NCBI GenBank assembly: GCA_015680685.1
Contig: MNCI01038330.1
Span: 235,025 to 299,024 of the forward strand
Reading direction: 5' to 3'
Length of the DNA stretch: 64,000 bases
From: Gnetum montanum
Taxonomy: Eukaryota > Streptophyta > Gnetopsida > Gnetales > Gnetaceae
Shown here: in pieces, positions 11,385-23,479 of the stretch
Layout: each line of letters opens with the position of its first letter
Position numbering within the stretch: position 1 is the first letter of the stretch
Notes under the pieces: generated by a model
Database searches by the model: none
Told to the model about the DNA's origin: nothing
What the model saw: only the letters and a program-made list of their open reading frames with translations
Program-made: the position numbers and the translations under genes

Positions 11385-12208
11385 TGATGGGTGGTGAGAT
11401 ACCCCTACACTCAACCATACGAATACGAGTGTCTCACACGCAATCCAGTCAAACTCCAAGGACTAAGTGGTTACATGCCTTAATGGAACACTTAAGGTTA
11501 ATCAATCACTATCTTCCCAAACTTACTTGTATTGTCATGGTTGTATGATTAAGTAAGCTTCAGGCATATGATTTTTATATCTTTTATCTTTTTAATGTTT
11601 TATGCTAATAGGGGAAGGTCAAGAGAACTAAGTGACTAACTTTCCTTAACTATTCACTAACTAAGTTCTAATTTTCCTACAATCAGTATCCATTCCCACT
11701 TGCCACAAACACCCTAAACTAGCGCAATGCTACCAGGATTACCAAATTCTACTCATTACTAGGTTACCAAGCATTACACACGTGCTCGAAGTGGTCGTAC
11801 TGAGTGCACTTAACTAGGAGGGTCAAGGGTTAAGAGATATTAATTATCTAGAAAAGAATTTAAACATTTAACAATAATTAATTTCTATTTAGCTTAGTCC
11901 ACCTGCTGCAAGGTTTACCATGAAGTTCATCTTTATTGTCATACACAAATGTGTGCTCAGGTACAATTTTCTCAAATAAAGATCCATTCACTTTAAGACT
12001 CCTACTACGGGCACATGGAAATTATTCTAACTTTGGAATGGTAAAACTACTATAGTTTGGCTAAGGGTCTAATGTAAGTCCCTAAAACAGGTAAAGCTGC
12101 CTCTTATTTATAGACATTGCAGTGGGCTGCGATATTGCGTACACGATATTAGGGGGCAGACGCAATATCACGTATGTGATATCACGTACTCGATATCACA
12201 GCTCATCA
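11385..12208 (-). repeat. 5' LTR of D
   Basis: 824 bp partner of 5,216-5,977. Its U3 tip (12,120-12,208) carries several GATATCACGTA-like units absent from the other copy. The last bases ctcatca are followed by ggaat, the probable target duplication. Confidence 0.88.
12100..12113 (-). promoter_or_regulatory. TATA box of D 5' LTR
   Basis: Minus-strand CTATAAATAAGAGG, same position relative to the LTR ends as in the partner LTR. Confidence 0.65.
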
Positions 12209-13200
12209 GGAATCTTTTAAACACAAGATCTAGTTCATTAGCATCATTATTAGGTACCTTAGACTTCACATATATTTTTTCTACATAATCATTAAGAAAA
12301 CCTAACATGTAATCATTGATGATATAGGTCATGGCTCTCTAGTATGTTTCTCTGGCATTCTTAAGGCCAATAGGCATCATGGTATAACAAAACGTACCCC
12401 ATGGGGTCATAAAGGTCATGCTAAGTTAGTGCTCTAGGTTTATCAGAATTTGATTATATCCCAAGAATCCATCCATAAAGGACAACAAGGCATGTTCAAC
12501 TATAGTATTGATGAGTTAATCAATACTAGGAAAAGAAAGTCATCTTTGATAGTTGTTTTGTTTAGGTCTTAAAAACAAATGCAAATATGGATACTCCCAT
12601 TTTTCTTAGGGACTACCACTATGTTGGATACCCATTCTGCATAATCAATAGTCCAAATGAAACCTACTTACTAGAGCTTCAAGATTTCATCATGAATTGC
12701 CAATGCCAAATCATGTCTAATCTTGCAGACTTTTTGCTTAACTAGTCTAATGTTAGAGTCCAATATGATGTTGTGCTAGACTAGATGTGGATCTAGGCGT
12801 AGCATATCTTTATATGACCAAGAAAATTCCTTAATGTTATTTTTTAAGATCATGGTAATGTCTTGAACACATTGAGTCATGAGTAAGGAACTTAGTTTAA
12901 GGGTTTTCTCATCCTCATTAGGTGTTGTGACAAGAACTTCAACTACAGAGTATTCAATTATGTCTCATGCTTCGAAGTAAAGGGTTTTGACTAAGGTTTT
13001 AGGCCATTCTAAAGGTTTTTCTATTGAGGCTATATGATCCACAAGGCTCTTAAGCTCAAGATCAAGGCAATCAAGGTTGATACATTGTTTAATATTACAA
13101 TGAGGTCCATGTAGATACAAAGCCAAACTGATTTACTTCCAAGTACTCATACTTTCATCTTGCATGTCAACCAAAAGCATATTAAGTGGCACCTACGTAA
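12209..13200 (-). pseudogene. pol 5' half of element C (pre-RT region and reverse transcriptase)
   Basis: Minus-strand translation begins near MQDESMSTWK (about 13,170) with a pre-RT region matched in element A (MSTYKHLYSPL near 26,970). Then come VGFIWTIDYAEWVSNIVVVP and KKNG..., DLNKTTIKDDF, TPWGTFCYTMMPIGLKNA and NDYVEK. These are the ordered RT motifs of a Ty3/gypsy pol. The catalytic YVDD box reads YVEK (12,276-12,287), so it is inactive. The coding is cut at 12,209 by D and resumes at 5,211. The start of the pre-RT segment lies directly after a non-coding, minisatellite-bearing region, so pol looks like a separate unit from gag-protease, as described for Ogre elements, where an intron separates protease and RT. 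Confidence 0.85.
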
Positions 13201-13429
13201 AAGTGAATAAATAATGCAAAAATTCCATAAAACACATGCAAATCTAATGCAATCTAGGCCATCTGAGGTTATTAGTGAGATAAGGTTAATTCAGAAAAGT
13301 GTAATAAAGGTAAACAAAGATCACATAAAGGTCAAGCAAGGGGAAGTATAAGGCTATCAATGGTCAATAAAGGCCACAATTTTTCTAGTTTCTGTCCTTA
13401 GCACACCATGATGTTAATTTATAGTCTTG

Positions 13430-13650
13430 GTGGACTAGGATACAAGTTTAAGGCCTTAGAAGGCCATGATCATATGTTGTCAAATGGTGGTTAGGGATAA
13501 TCAAACACCAGTATTTGATACCATTTAAAGGCTAAAAAAAGGTAAATAGAGCTATAATTCAAATAATCAACAAACATATAAGGTTGTATAAAGGCCATAG
13601 AAGGTTAACAAGGTTAAAAATTTAACATAAGTCCAGAATCAAGCCAAAAC
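13430..13650. repeat. ~30-bp minisatellite upstream of pol in C
   Basis: Degenerate units of the type caagtttaaggccttagaaggccatgatc recur here. The same family is much clearer at 23,090-23,470, 27,100-27,300, 41,500-41,610 and 48,560-48,740. The stretch 13,201-13,430 has nothing else recognisable. Confidence 0.55.
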
Positions 13651-14029
13651 ATTACATAATAAGGCAAAAATCATGAAAAATAGGCTATATATGATAAAAT
13701 TTATCAATATAGGCAAACAGTGATTAGGCCCTTGCTAGTTTTAGGCCTTAGTGGACCATTTTTTAAGGCTGGAAGGCTATTAGGTGAGTTTAGGAATTAA
13801 TTAGAGTTGTTTTTGGGCTATTTGGACTCAAAAATCAAATCATTTGAGGCTTCCATGCTAGGCTCAACATGGAAACAAGGGCCCTTAGTGTGGAAACATA
13901 GAAAAATAGGTTTTGGAGTTCTCAAAGATCCAAGATTGAGGTCTTGAGACCTTCCCAAGGAAGCATAGAGTTAGATCCATCAAAATTGAACACTCCAGAG
14001 GTTTATAAAGGCCAAAAGGTAGGTTGTGA

Positions 14030-17000
14030 AGCTTTCCCCCCTTGTTTATACACTGAATAGAATGGAAAAGATGGGTTTTAGAATGGAAACAAAAAATGCA
14101 AGTCAAAAATAAGGTTAAACATGGTCAAACAAGTAGTTGGGAGCTAGCTTTGGAACTTGTGCATCTCATGGCTTCGTTCTAAGGTAATTTGAGGTAATTT
14201 TGAGTGTCAAAATGGCTTCCCCCATATTTTCATGTTGAGCACTATATCGTCAACTTCAAAAACTATGGGGAAATTTTTTTTATGATTTTGGAGTAATTTA
14301 TTGGCTCTTTGACTAGGTTTATAAGCCCCTAGAGCTCTAGACTTTGATTTTGTTAGGTTTGCGCTAATTTTGGGCATGTTTAAAGGTTTTTTAAGGGTGC
14401 ATAGGGTCTTTCCCCTTGGTTGCATGCTGGAGAGCTTACCCTAGTGTGTAAGAATGGGGGAAATGAGTTTTGACGATTGAAATGGGTTTAAACATGAAAA
14501 ATCTTAATGTCATGACATCCTAGGCTTCCTTGATGTAAATCTTTGGCTTCCAGGAATGTCATCTTACCATAAAAAGCCAAAAAGAATATTTTTCCTCTTA
14601 TGTTCATGTTGGGGAAGTTACTTCAACATAAGAAAATGAAGAATCTTTGATCTAGACCAATTTAGGTCTCAATCAACCCTACATGTCTCCTTCTAGAGTT
14701 ACTGGAGTGAAGGGCTATGGATCCATGTCAAAATTTAGTAGCTTTGAGCATCCCAAAGTGGTTTTTTGGGATCTTCCCTTTCTTCCATGCTAGGAATAGA
14801 GAGATCAATGTGGAAAATAAGGGGGAATGGATTTTTCACCATCTAAGATTATTTTTATGAAGTTTAAGGGTTCCAATGGATGTTGTTAGTGTTCTAGATG
14901 TTGCCACCAAAAATCAAAAAGCAAACTAGGGAAGTTACTCCAATGTGGAAAAATGAGGAATCTTTGATCTAGGCCAATTTGAGTCAACATTTAGTAGTTT
15001 TGAGAATCCCCAAGTGATTTTTTGGGGTCCCCCCTTTCTTCCACACTAGGGATGGAGATATCAATGTGGAAAACAAAGGGGAATGGGTTTCTAACCATCC
15101 GAGATTAGTTTTATGAACTTTATGGATTTCAATGAATGTTCCTATTGTTCTAGATTGCATGAAAGATAATTTGATGGTAATATAAGGTGTTTAGGAGCCT
15201 CAAAAAAGTCTCCCCTTAATTTTCCATGATGGGGAAACCATCCTCAACATGGAAAAAGGGATCCCCTATGTGAAAGAACTATACATCTTAGACCTAGGTC
15301 AGCTTTGACCTTAATCGACTATGCATGTTGTCCTCTAGGGCTATTGCAGTTGAGGACTAGGGTTTGGTGTCAAATTTTTGTTATTTTCAATATTTCTAGA
15401 TATTTCATAGACTTACACCGATTTTTCCATGCTGGGACTAGGATGCTCAGCATGGAAAACTAGGGAAAATTAGTTTTTGATCCTTCAACATTAGTTTCTT
15501 AGAGTTTGAAAGCTCCAAACAATGTCAGCGGGGTCCTAGGGTGCATGCAAGCTTAGTTAATGTCATCCTAAGGTAGTTATGGGTTCTAAATGAGTCTTCC
15601 CCTCAATTTAGATGTTGCGTAGCATGGAGGGGAAAATTACCAATTGGAGACACCATAAAACTTAGATCTAGCCTAGTTTTGACTACAATCGACCATGCAT
15701 GTCAGCCTCTTGGACTATTGGGGTCGAAGACTAGGGTTTGGGGTCAAAATTCATAAGTTCATTAGTTTACCAAGTAGTTTTCTAAGCTTTCCCCCTCCTT
15801 TTCAACACTAGGGATAGTATTCCCAAAGTAGAAAAATAGGGGGAAATAGATCTTTAAGTTATTTTATCATTTTTGATCATGCATGTAGGTCCTCCAGGTT
15901 TCTAGCAATGATGGTCAATGCTTGGTGCCAAAATGTTATTGTCTTGAAGGTTCATGAGTGGCATTTAGACTTTCCTCCCTTTTTCCACATTAGGGCTTCC
16001 ATGATCAGCATTCAAAATTAAGAGGAAATCTTTTTGATCACTTTTGATTACTTTTAGGCATGTATGTAGGCTTTTAAGGTTGTTGGAAATTATGGTTAAT
16101 GCATGGTATCAACATTTTACTATTCTGAGGGTTGATGAGTGGATTTTGAACTTTGCCCCATTTTTCCATTCTAGGGCTTCCATGGTTAGTATGAAAAATT
16201 TGGGAGAAAGCTTTTTGATGCTTTATGATCACTTTCAGTCATGCATGCCAAATCACAAGGTTGCTAGTATTGACTAGTAAATTTTGATGTTAAAATTGGG
16301 TCACTAGGCAATTTTTTGGCTTCCCCCAATTTTTCCATGTTCAGGCTTCCATTTGTATTATGGAAAATTGGGGGAAATCTTTTGAATGATTTTTTGTCAC
16401 TTTTTGTCATGCATGCATGTCCATAGGATTGCCGGTGTTGGTCATTAATGCCTAAGATCAATATTTGGTCATTTTGGATGTTGTGAGGGAGTTTTCAGGT
16501 TTCCCCCCATTTTCCATGTAAAGGGTGAAAAATCCCAAAATGGAAGAGGTATTCCTCATTTAAGAAAGTTAGATCTACATTAGATTAATAGCCAATTAAC
16601 GATGCATGTCAACCTCTATGATTACTGATGTTAACAATCAATGTTGGGTGTCAAGATTCGATAGTTTGGAGGTTTCTAAGTGTATCATACAATCTCCACC
16701 TTTTCTTCCATGCTAGGAATGGTGGCCCTCGCTTGGATGAGAGGGGGATAATAGTTTCATGCCATCTTTCACCACTTTTAAGGATTTTGGAAGCTCTGGG
16801 CATCAAGAAATGGTCACTAGATCATCAATTTAGGTTATTGTTTGCATGAATCCATCTATCCACTCTGAGGGGAGAAGCTCAATGTGAAAGAAGCCTTTCC
16901 TAGTGTGGAAGACACCAAATTATATATTTTAACTAGTTTTAACTAGGTCTAGTGGGATTCTGAGGTTGCCAAAGATGCTTGAATGGGTTCTAGGCCATGT

Positions 17001-17260
17001 GAAGCCTACTTTCGAATAAAAATTATTCTAGATGAGTGTTAGAAGGAAAGAGTGAGTGTTAGCCCCCTTCTTCCATGCTGGGTACTACTTCCCTAGCATG
17101 AAAATCCATGGTGCTTAGCCTTGTACATGTCTTGCACAATTTTGGAAACTTAGGGTTGAAAAATATAGGTTTGGGCTACTAAAAATAGAAAGGCATTCAT
17201 AATTCTAATGAATTTTCAAAAGAATAGGCATTTTTCCATGCTAGGGATGGTATTCCTAGT
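14030..17260. repeat. Array of degenerate hairpin units in C
   Basis: At least a dozen units, spaced roughly 130-270 bp, each with an inverted repeat of the form CCCCC(N)TTTTTCCATGCT...AGCATGGAAAA(N)GGGGG. The clearest pairs are 16,321-16,338 with 16,360-16,376 and 15,423-15,434 with 15,448-15,459 (perfect 12-bp arms). Others lie near 14,215, 14,590, 14,775, 15,029, 15,210, 15,597, 15,790, 15,970, 16,151, 16,500 and 17,062. Flanking text such as ggtcctctagggctattg(a/g)gg also recurs. It sits between pol and the antisense coding remnant. No protein-coding signal is convincing. Confidence 0.75.
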
Positions 17261-19199
17261 GTGCATGCATTGGGTTAAGGTTTCCATAGTCTCAGCATTA
17301 AGGTAGGCTTTGGTCAAAAGTGAAGGCATAGGGTGTGGCCCACAATCCAAAAATTTAAGATTTTAAAAGGTGAAGTTGTTTCCCACCTAAAAGCAACATG
17401 AAATAGACTTTCCACCCTTTTACATTAGTGCACTTTTAGTTATGTTGCACTGAATTGGAAATTGGAATTTTGTTTAGCTTTTAGATTGGTTTTATATGTC
17501 AAAATTTGTAATTTTTTATCATAATGGTCATTCTACAATAACAGGGCATTGAGGGAGAGGTCTGGTAGAGGTTCCTATGGAAAACACAACCAATATTCAG
17601 TGTGGAAGCCTCCCATCTACCCTACAACTAGTGTAGAACTCCTATCTTCTCATAATTTCAATCATCCCCAACACTAAGCCTACCATGATAGCTAAGTAGT
17701 GAAGGGAAAAGAGAAATAATCCTATGATCCAGAGGATAGATGAACATTCTAGGGAGTTGTCAGAGGTTCATAAGCCTATCTCTATTGAAGCCTCATCTGT
17801 CACTACTCCAAGATAGGAGGTTCTACGCATTTTTGCCTTTGTTTTCTATGGTTTTCCTAGCTATTATTTTCCATGTGTCAAAGCTACTTTTTCAAATCTA
17901 CTTTGATGGGAGCATTAAAATTGAATTCTAATGAAATCCCACCTCCTATTCTAGTTTCTCCCATGTAGATCTATAGTTGTTTTATTGCTTTAGATTTTGT
18001 AGATTTGATTTTAAAAATAAGATTTTCTATTTCATGTCGTTTTCCTAAAATTTCTGGGTATGGTTGTTTTCTTTAGATCTAGGCATTAATATTTGTTAAA
18101 ATGAAATTTTAACAAAATCCTACCACCATTATTTTGGTATGAATATAAATGGGTTTCATTGGTTTTGGCTATTTCAATTGTTTTAATGGCTATATAAAAT
18201 TTAGGCTTTGAGGTTTTAGCATGAAAATGTAAGCAATGTTTTCTATTTTTTCCTTGTAGAATGGCTACATATTTGGAAAATTAAAATTTATGGATTTGTA
18301 GCCCTTTGTTTAAGCTTTGTTATGGTTGTTTTCTTCTTTAATTTAACCTTGAAATGATGACATTATGGCTATTTTCCTAACATTGCACAAATAGGTTATT
18401 TGTGCCACTTTTGAAATTTCATGTAGATTTGTGAATTTTTTATAACCAAATGGCAAATGGTTTTTCTATTTTCTAGTCTTTTTTTCATATGGTTTTATTT
18501 GAGCTTTCAAACAGTGGTGGAATCACTTGATTTAGAGACCAAATTAAGTTTTTATGAATTTTTTAGCTATGGCTATGTGAATCAATGCAAAAGTCATGGT
18601 TGTAGTACATAGAAGTGGTTAGTATGTATAACTTATGTCAATATGAAAAACAAATGCATAATTTTATTTTTTAAGAATATCTAAAATATTTTTCCATTTT
18701 ACATAACCTTTTACTATGGTTACATGGCTTTTTCTAAGTTTATTATGCTTTTCTCAAATTTTGGTATAGCTTAGATGATTTTTCTAAGTTTATGCATAAT
18801 GTAGATGCTCTATCCCAAATTTATGCATAACTTAGATGCTTTTTCTAAATTCATGCATAATTTAGACTAAGACATAGGTTTAGCTATAATTTTTTAGTTA
18901 TAAAGGCAATAAAATATGGTAATAATTCTTTTATGTAATTTCCCAAGCCAATTTAGATAAACATCTAAAAGCTTTTTATAGAGGCTAATTTCACCTCTGA
19001 CTTAGGAAGTTTTCCCTAAATTTGTAAAGAAATTCCAATTGGTCATGATTCAAGGTTATGCAAGGTTGTGATAATTTTTTCTTATGGAATTACTTAGGCT
19101 AATTTAGGTAAACACCTTAGAGATTTTTACAAAGGCTAATTTCATCTCTAAGTAGATGTTTTATCTAAATTTGCTATGTAACTATAATAGGTCATATTG
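17261..19199. other. AT-rich non-coding interior of C
   Basis: No coding signal. Contains about four 44-bp tandem units around ttttctaagtttatgcataa (18,735-18,870) and two ~152-bp direct repeats starting near 18,948 and 19,100 (aatttagataaacatct against aatttaggtaaacacct). Confidence 0.55.
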
Positions 19200-19860
19200 T
19201 TTTTAGTTTGCTTCATGCAAGGTCTTTTTGAAGCATGTCCTGATCATAGTGGAGATGGTTGATATTTTGTGTTACATTGGTCATTCCAAGACCAACACCA
19301 CACCACATACATATTTTTGGAGAAACTTTCATTATGGTTCTAGCCTGGGAAAAGGGACTTCCTTGCCTACCTCCTTAGGAACTTTAGTGTGATGCTATGG
19401 TCACACTTGTTCATAGATGTGGTTAGGGTTGTTGTGGACACCCTATTGCCTTGGGCATCTAGCTTGATTACCAAGTATATTACTGACAAGCTACTGCCTA
19501 AAACTATAGGGGGATCAGCAGATGCCATAACTCCATGCTACCTTATGGAGATCTAGAGGATGCTAGAGTATAGTTAGTATAATACTAATAATACTCTAAT
19601 GATGGCACATAGGGACCACTCGTTATTCCAAAATCCACCTAGGACTATGTACCATCTACAAGGGTAAACATGGTTATTGTAATGTTTTTATGCTTTTGGC
19701 TTGATTGCCTTACCTACCTTAATTGATTTTACAACTTCTTGCAAGTACAAGGTTACTGATTATGGTTTTATTGTCTATGATCAAACCTTGGTAATGGCTC
19801 AAACTGCATTAGATGAATTCACCAAGAGTCCCCAAATCAAAGCTATTGTGTATCAATAGT
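19200..19860 (+). pseudogene. Unknown protein remnant antisense to C, 5' part
   Basis: Plus-strand text with coherent reading: WSHLFIDVVRVVVDTLLPWA, later LFQNPPRTMYHLQG, then KVTDYGFIVYDQTL and SPQIKAIVYQQLRGDFNEYA (its second Q is a TAG here). A GT after HLQG (19,667) and a CAAG before YKVTDYG suggest a small intron, but this is tentative. A related stretch lies in element A at 28,950-29,985. The reading resumes beyond A at 38,486, exactly across A's target duplication. I do not recognise the family. Additional antisense frames are known from some Tat/Ogre elements, and this is compatible with that, but function is unknown. Several stops make it non-functional. Confidence 0.5.
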
Positions 19861-20542
19861 TGTAGCAATTGAAAATGTTGAAGCCTAGAATAGGACAGTA
19901 AGAGGTCTACAATCACATAGTCTTGACCTTACTTCCATATGAGGGCTTACTAGGAATGGAGGTGGGGTACCTAAAATGGTCTTGCTAATCAAACTGGGAC
20001 TTACATGTGTTACAAAAAATTGAAATTTTAGGGGTTTTTTATGGTGTTTTGCAATGTCCAAGGTGCCCACAGGTGTGAGTGTAGGAGAGGTTTTAGGCCT
20101 AAAAACAAAGATGAAAGCGTGTGAATGTGTGCAAAATAGTGAAAATGCATGAAGAATGCTAAAATTCTAGTTAAATATGTGAAAAATTACACAAAATATA
20201 AGTGAGGAAGTGGCACCACCCCAAAAAATACGAGCATAGTCAATTTCAAAGGAAAGTTTAAGAGGTACATGGTGTACAACATGCACAGTAGGCTAGCATA
20301 GTCATAGTTTGTGTCTAGCTACGAAGGACTAATATTTGTTGCAGAGTTTGAGGCTACCATGTTCGCTACTACAGTGTCCTGTAAGCTGCAGTGGGCTATA
20401 GTGTGCTAGATGGTGTACAACGATGCCATGGTATCCTGAAATTTGTTAAAATTCCAAGCATGCTTGGGTGCTAGGGTGCTTAGGATGTAAGTTTTCTAGG
20501 TGAATGCTTTAAAATGTCAACCCCTAAAACATGAAGCACTAG

Positions 20543-20553
20543 GATATTTATAG
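20543..20553 (-). promoter_or_regulatory. TATA box of A 3' LTR
   Basis: Minus-strand CTATAAATATC, conserved at 37,509-37,519 in the other LTR. Confidence 0.65.
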
Positions 20554-20929
20554 GGTTAGGGTTAGTGTGAATCATAGATCAGGCACCACATGGCAAAGGG
20601 GTAGTTGGGAGTACGCCCTAATTACACTCCCACTAAAGTGAGATAATGTTCTACTAGTGTGCTCCAATGGACCCTATGAGACTACTAGACTATGACTATG
20701 TTGCAAAACTACCACTATGAATGCCAAATAGGCCATGAAGTACCTACAAATAGTGCAAAATAGTGCAAGCATGGAGACTATACTCTGGGACTATGCTACC
20801 CACTCTTGAGTGGTGTCAAGTGTAGGTACAATTTGGCAGCAAATGTGGGATGCAAAAAGGAAAAAAATTACTAATCTTGCTTGTCAAGGAAATGTTGAAG
20901 CTGAGATACTAGCTAATGTTGAGTTCTAA

Positions 20930-21440
20930 AGGCGTCTAGAGGCAATTCTGCATGGCTATGCTAGCTATGCTTTCAATAGTAGCCCAAAAAGTTGGGCAAA
21001 TTTTGCAAAGTATGTTCTATCACTCTAGAGCATAGTCCTAGTAGGGAGAGCATAGCCTTGACACTTAGGAAAATTTGCTGAAAATGATGCCCTCATATAG
21101 GCTACACTAGCTATGCTCTAGAGTGTAGCAGGGAGCATGCCCCAAAAGTTAGAATATCTACCAAACTACTTCTTTTGTGCCATACATGCTTAGTAACCTA
21201 TGGCCTGACACTTTGGAAAATCTACAAAATTGATCATTCGAAGGCTAACTACACTAGCTATGCTCTAGAGCATAGCCCCAATAGTGGGAGCGTAGTTAGG
21301 AAACTTAAAAAAATCTACAACTATCATTGACACTTAGAAAAGTTTTTGAAAATTTGGACTCAATACCAGCTATGCTAACTATGCTCTAGAGCATAGTCCT
21401 AGTAGTGGAAGCATAATCTCAAGACTTAGAAACATTTGCC
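20930..21440. repeat. U3 repeats with 18-bp palindrome (3' LTR of A)
   Basis: The exact palindrome CTATGCTCTAGAGCATAG or close variants recur about five times at roughly 110-150 bp spacing, usually preceded by gctagctatg and followed by gggagc(g/a)tag. The partner LTR has the same set at 37,920-38,400. It lies upstream of the TATA box on the minus strand. Confidence 0.8.
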
Positions 21441-21504
21441 AAGTTTTAACACTTAGCCAAATTTGCAATTGAGACTTGGAAGCTCCAAATTTGGTGGTGT
21501 TTCA

Positions 21505-21520
21505 TTGGCCCTTCTTTGTT
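21505..21520 (-). other. Polypurine tract of A
   Basis: Minus strand AACAAAGAAGGGCCAA directly abutting the 3' LTR start TGAAACACC. Nearly identical to the tract of F at 49,758-49,773. Confidence 0.85.
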
Positions 21521-23089
21521 GATGTCTAGAGGAGTGGCCTAAGAGACATTGACAAAGAACACAAAATACCATAGTAAGCTTGTCACCAACATCACTTGTC
21601 AATGCCCAATCGGATGTCTCTTCATCATGATCAAGAGTGCTAAGGCTAATGGTATGCTAAAGGGATAAAGAATGTAGGGAATGTGTTAGGAAAATGGACT
21701 AAGGGATATTAAGGGAATGGAATGCAAACAGTGTATGCTATTGCAAGATGTAAGTTAGCATGATTGATGAGTATCATGGAACCATGGTGTCTTGTCACCA
21801 AAATGGTGATCTCTCATTGAAGTTCTTATGAGAGAGCCATCATCCATGGTGTTAGAATGGCTTGCCCCTAAAATTATGACCTCTCATTAGAGTGCTTATG
21901 AGAAGATCAATGCATATTTAAGGTTGGATTAGTTGCAAAATTTTAGCTCTACTAAATGCTTAGGGACATGTTTTGCCCCATTTTTTTGCTTCTTTTCTTC
22001 CTTTTTTTTTAAAACCGTGAAGCGAACCTACTTTGGGTTCTACACATTGTGAGATGCTAGCTATAGGATGCATTTCATCAGGTAGGCTACGTGCCACCTA
22101 ATAAGCTTTGCTTTAGTGCAACCATGTCACATCTGTAGGATAGGTGTTTCCTCCCTAGGATGAGTTATGTTACATTAGCTTTGGCATTGACCAACCTACA
22201 AAGGCTTCCCATAGGACAAGTTGTGTTACATCTACTATGGGTTCTATAGTCGACACAAAGAGGATACCATATACATTGGAGAGGTTGCAAGCTCAAGGAT
22301 GCAAGGGAAAGTAGGAAAATGCAAAGTGGCTAGGTAAATGTGAGCAGGCTATAGTAGGGTAATAGGGATGTGCACTGTTGAGTGGTTTAGCTAGTTCAAT
22401 CATGCACATCAGAGTCGTGTGGTGAAGCCCCACTATGATGAGATGTGTCTATGCACAACTACCTCTAGGGCTTCACCCTACAAACACAACATAGAGAAAA
22501 CAAGAAAATAAGCACACACATGAGATGAGAGTAAACTTCTAGCTACAAGGGTGTTGCAAGTGCCACAAGTGCTGGGCTAGTTACAAGAGCTTACAACACT
22601 AGTGGCAGGAAAGCTAGTGTAGGTGCTATAGCAAGAAGGCTACAAAAGCTGTAGCAGCCATACCAGAGGTAAGTGCTTAAGCAATGGTAAGAGCCTCACA
22701 AGGTAGGTGAGATGACTAGGGCCTTAATGCTACCACTAATCCGAAGGGTTGATAATAATGAGAGCTTCAAGGCATATTGAAATACCCAAGGTCTATAATG
22801 TTGCTAGTGCAACCTGAGGCTAGTACTACTGGTGATCATAGTAGGAGCTTTGAAATGTTAGTAGAATGACCAAGGGAATTTTCAAAGGATTAGTAAAATG
22901 CTAAGGGGTGGTAGCACTACAAAAATTCTAGAGGCTTATCTTGATGATGTGAACTCCATTCTGGAACTATGGTGCCCCACCCCGCCCACAAGGTATTGGT
23001 GAACAATAAAGAGTTGGAAGTATTCACACTTGCTTGTCCACATAACTATGTGTGTTGAACTACAAACCTGGTTTAAGGTACTAGGAGAC
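21521..23089 (-). other. 3' untranslated interior of A
   Basis: No coding signal. Contains two ~75-bp direct copies around ctctcatt(g/a)(a/g)agt(t/g)cttatgaga (about 21,810-21,905) and a t/g-rich stretch. Otherwise nothing recognisable. Confidence 0.5.
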
Positions 23090-23470
23090 TACATGCTATG
23101 CTATTTTAGGCTCCTAGCAAATTGTGAGCCCAGTTTAAGGTTCTAGTAAACTATGATGTGCTATTTTAAAATCCTAACAAACTACTATGTGCTAGTTTAA
23201 TGTTGTAGTAGATGGTTGATGTTGTGCCAGTTTAACATCATGACACAAGGACAAGCTATGATAGTTTAAGCATCATGGTGGATCAATGTTGTGGGTGCTA
23301 TTTTTATCATCATGGACCAAGGATGGTCTATGCCAATTTATAGTCATAGAAAACTATGTTGTGCCACTTTATAGTCATAGTGAACTGTGTTGTGCTAGTT
23401 TATAGTCATAGTAGACTTATCTTTGCTAGTTTATAGTCATAGCAAACTATGATTATCTTGCTTTATCATT
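23090..23470. repeat. ~30-bp minisatellite after integrase in A
   Basis: About ten degenerate copies of a unit like tgctagtttatagtcatagtagactatg, most regular at 23,330-23,450. It is located between the integrase end and the 3' untranslated region. Confidence 0.85.
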
Positions 23471-23479
23471 GATGTGATG

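Larger units (their letters stand above)
5216..12208 (-). mobile_element. Element D: gypsy-type LTR element with gag and protease only
   Basis: Two LTRs (5,216-5,977 and 11,385-12,208) with the same ends, TGATGAG and CTCATCA, flank 5.4 kb that encodes gag then protease on the minus strand. No reverse transcriptase, RNase H or integrase motif is visible, so it is non-autonomous. The primer-binding site lies inside the right LTR, proving minus orientation. The flanking duplication is ggcat on the left and ggaat on the right (4 of 5). The insertion splits the RT of element C: C's reading continues from 12,214 to 5,211. Gag, protease and the primer-binding site differ from the Tat elements here, so this is a separate family. 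Confidence 0.88.
19861..21504 (-). repeat. 3' LTR of A
   Basis: 1,644 bp. Plus-strand ends tgtagc and gtttca, so minus-strand TGAAAC...CA. Aligns over its length with 36,827-38,480 with many visible substitutions, so the insertion is old. Confidence 0.92.

Noticed and set aside
19885-20070. Minus-strand open frame in A LTR, with a counterpart at 36,851-37,261
   Set aside because: Both lie within U5/R of paired LTRs; similarity reflects LTR identity, not a gene.
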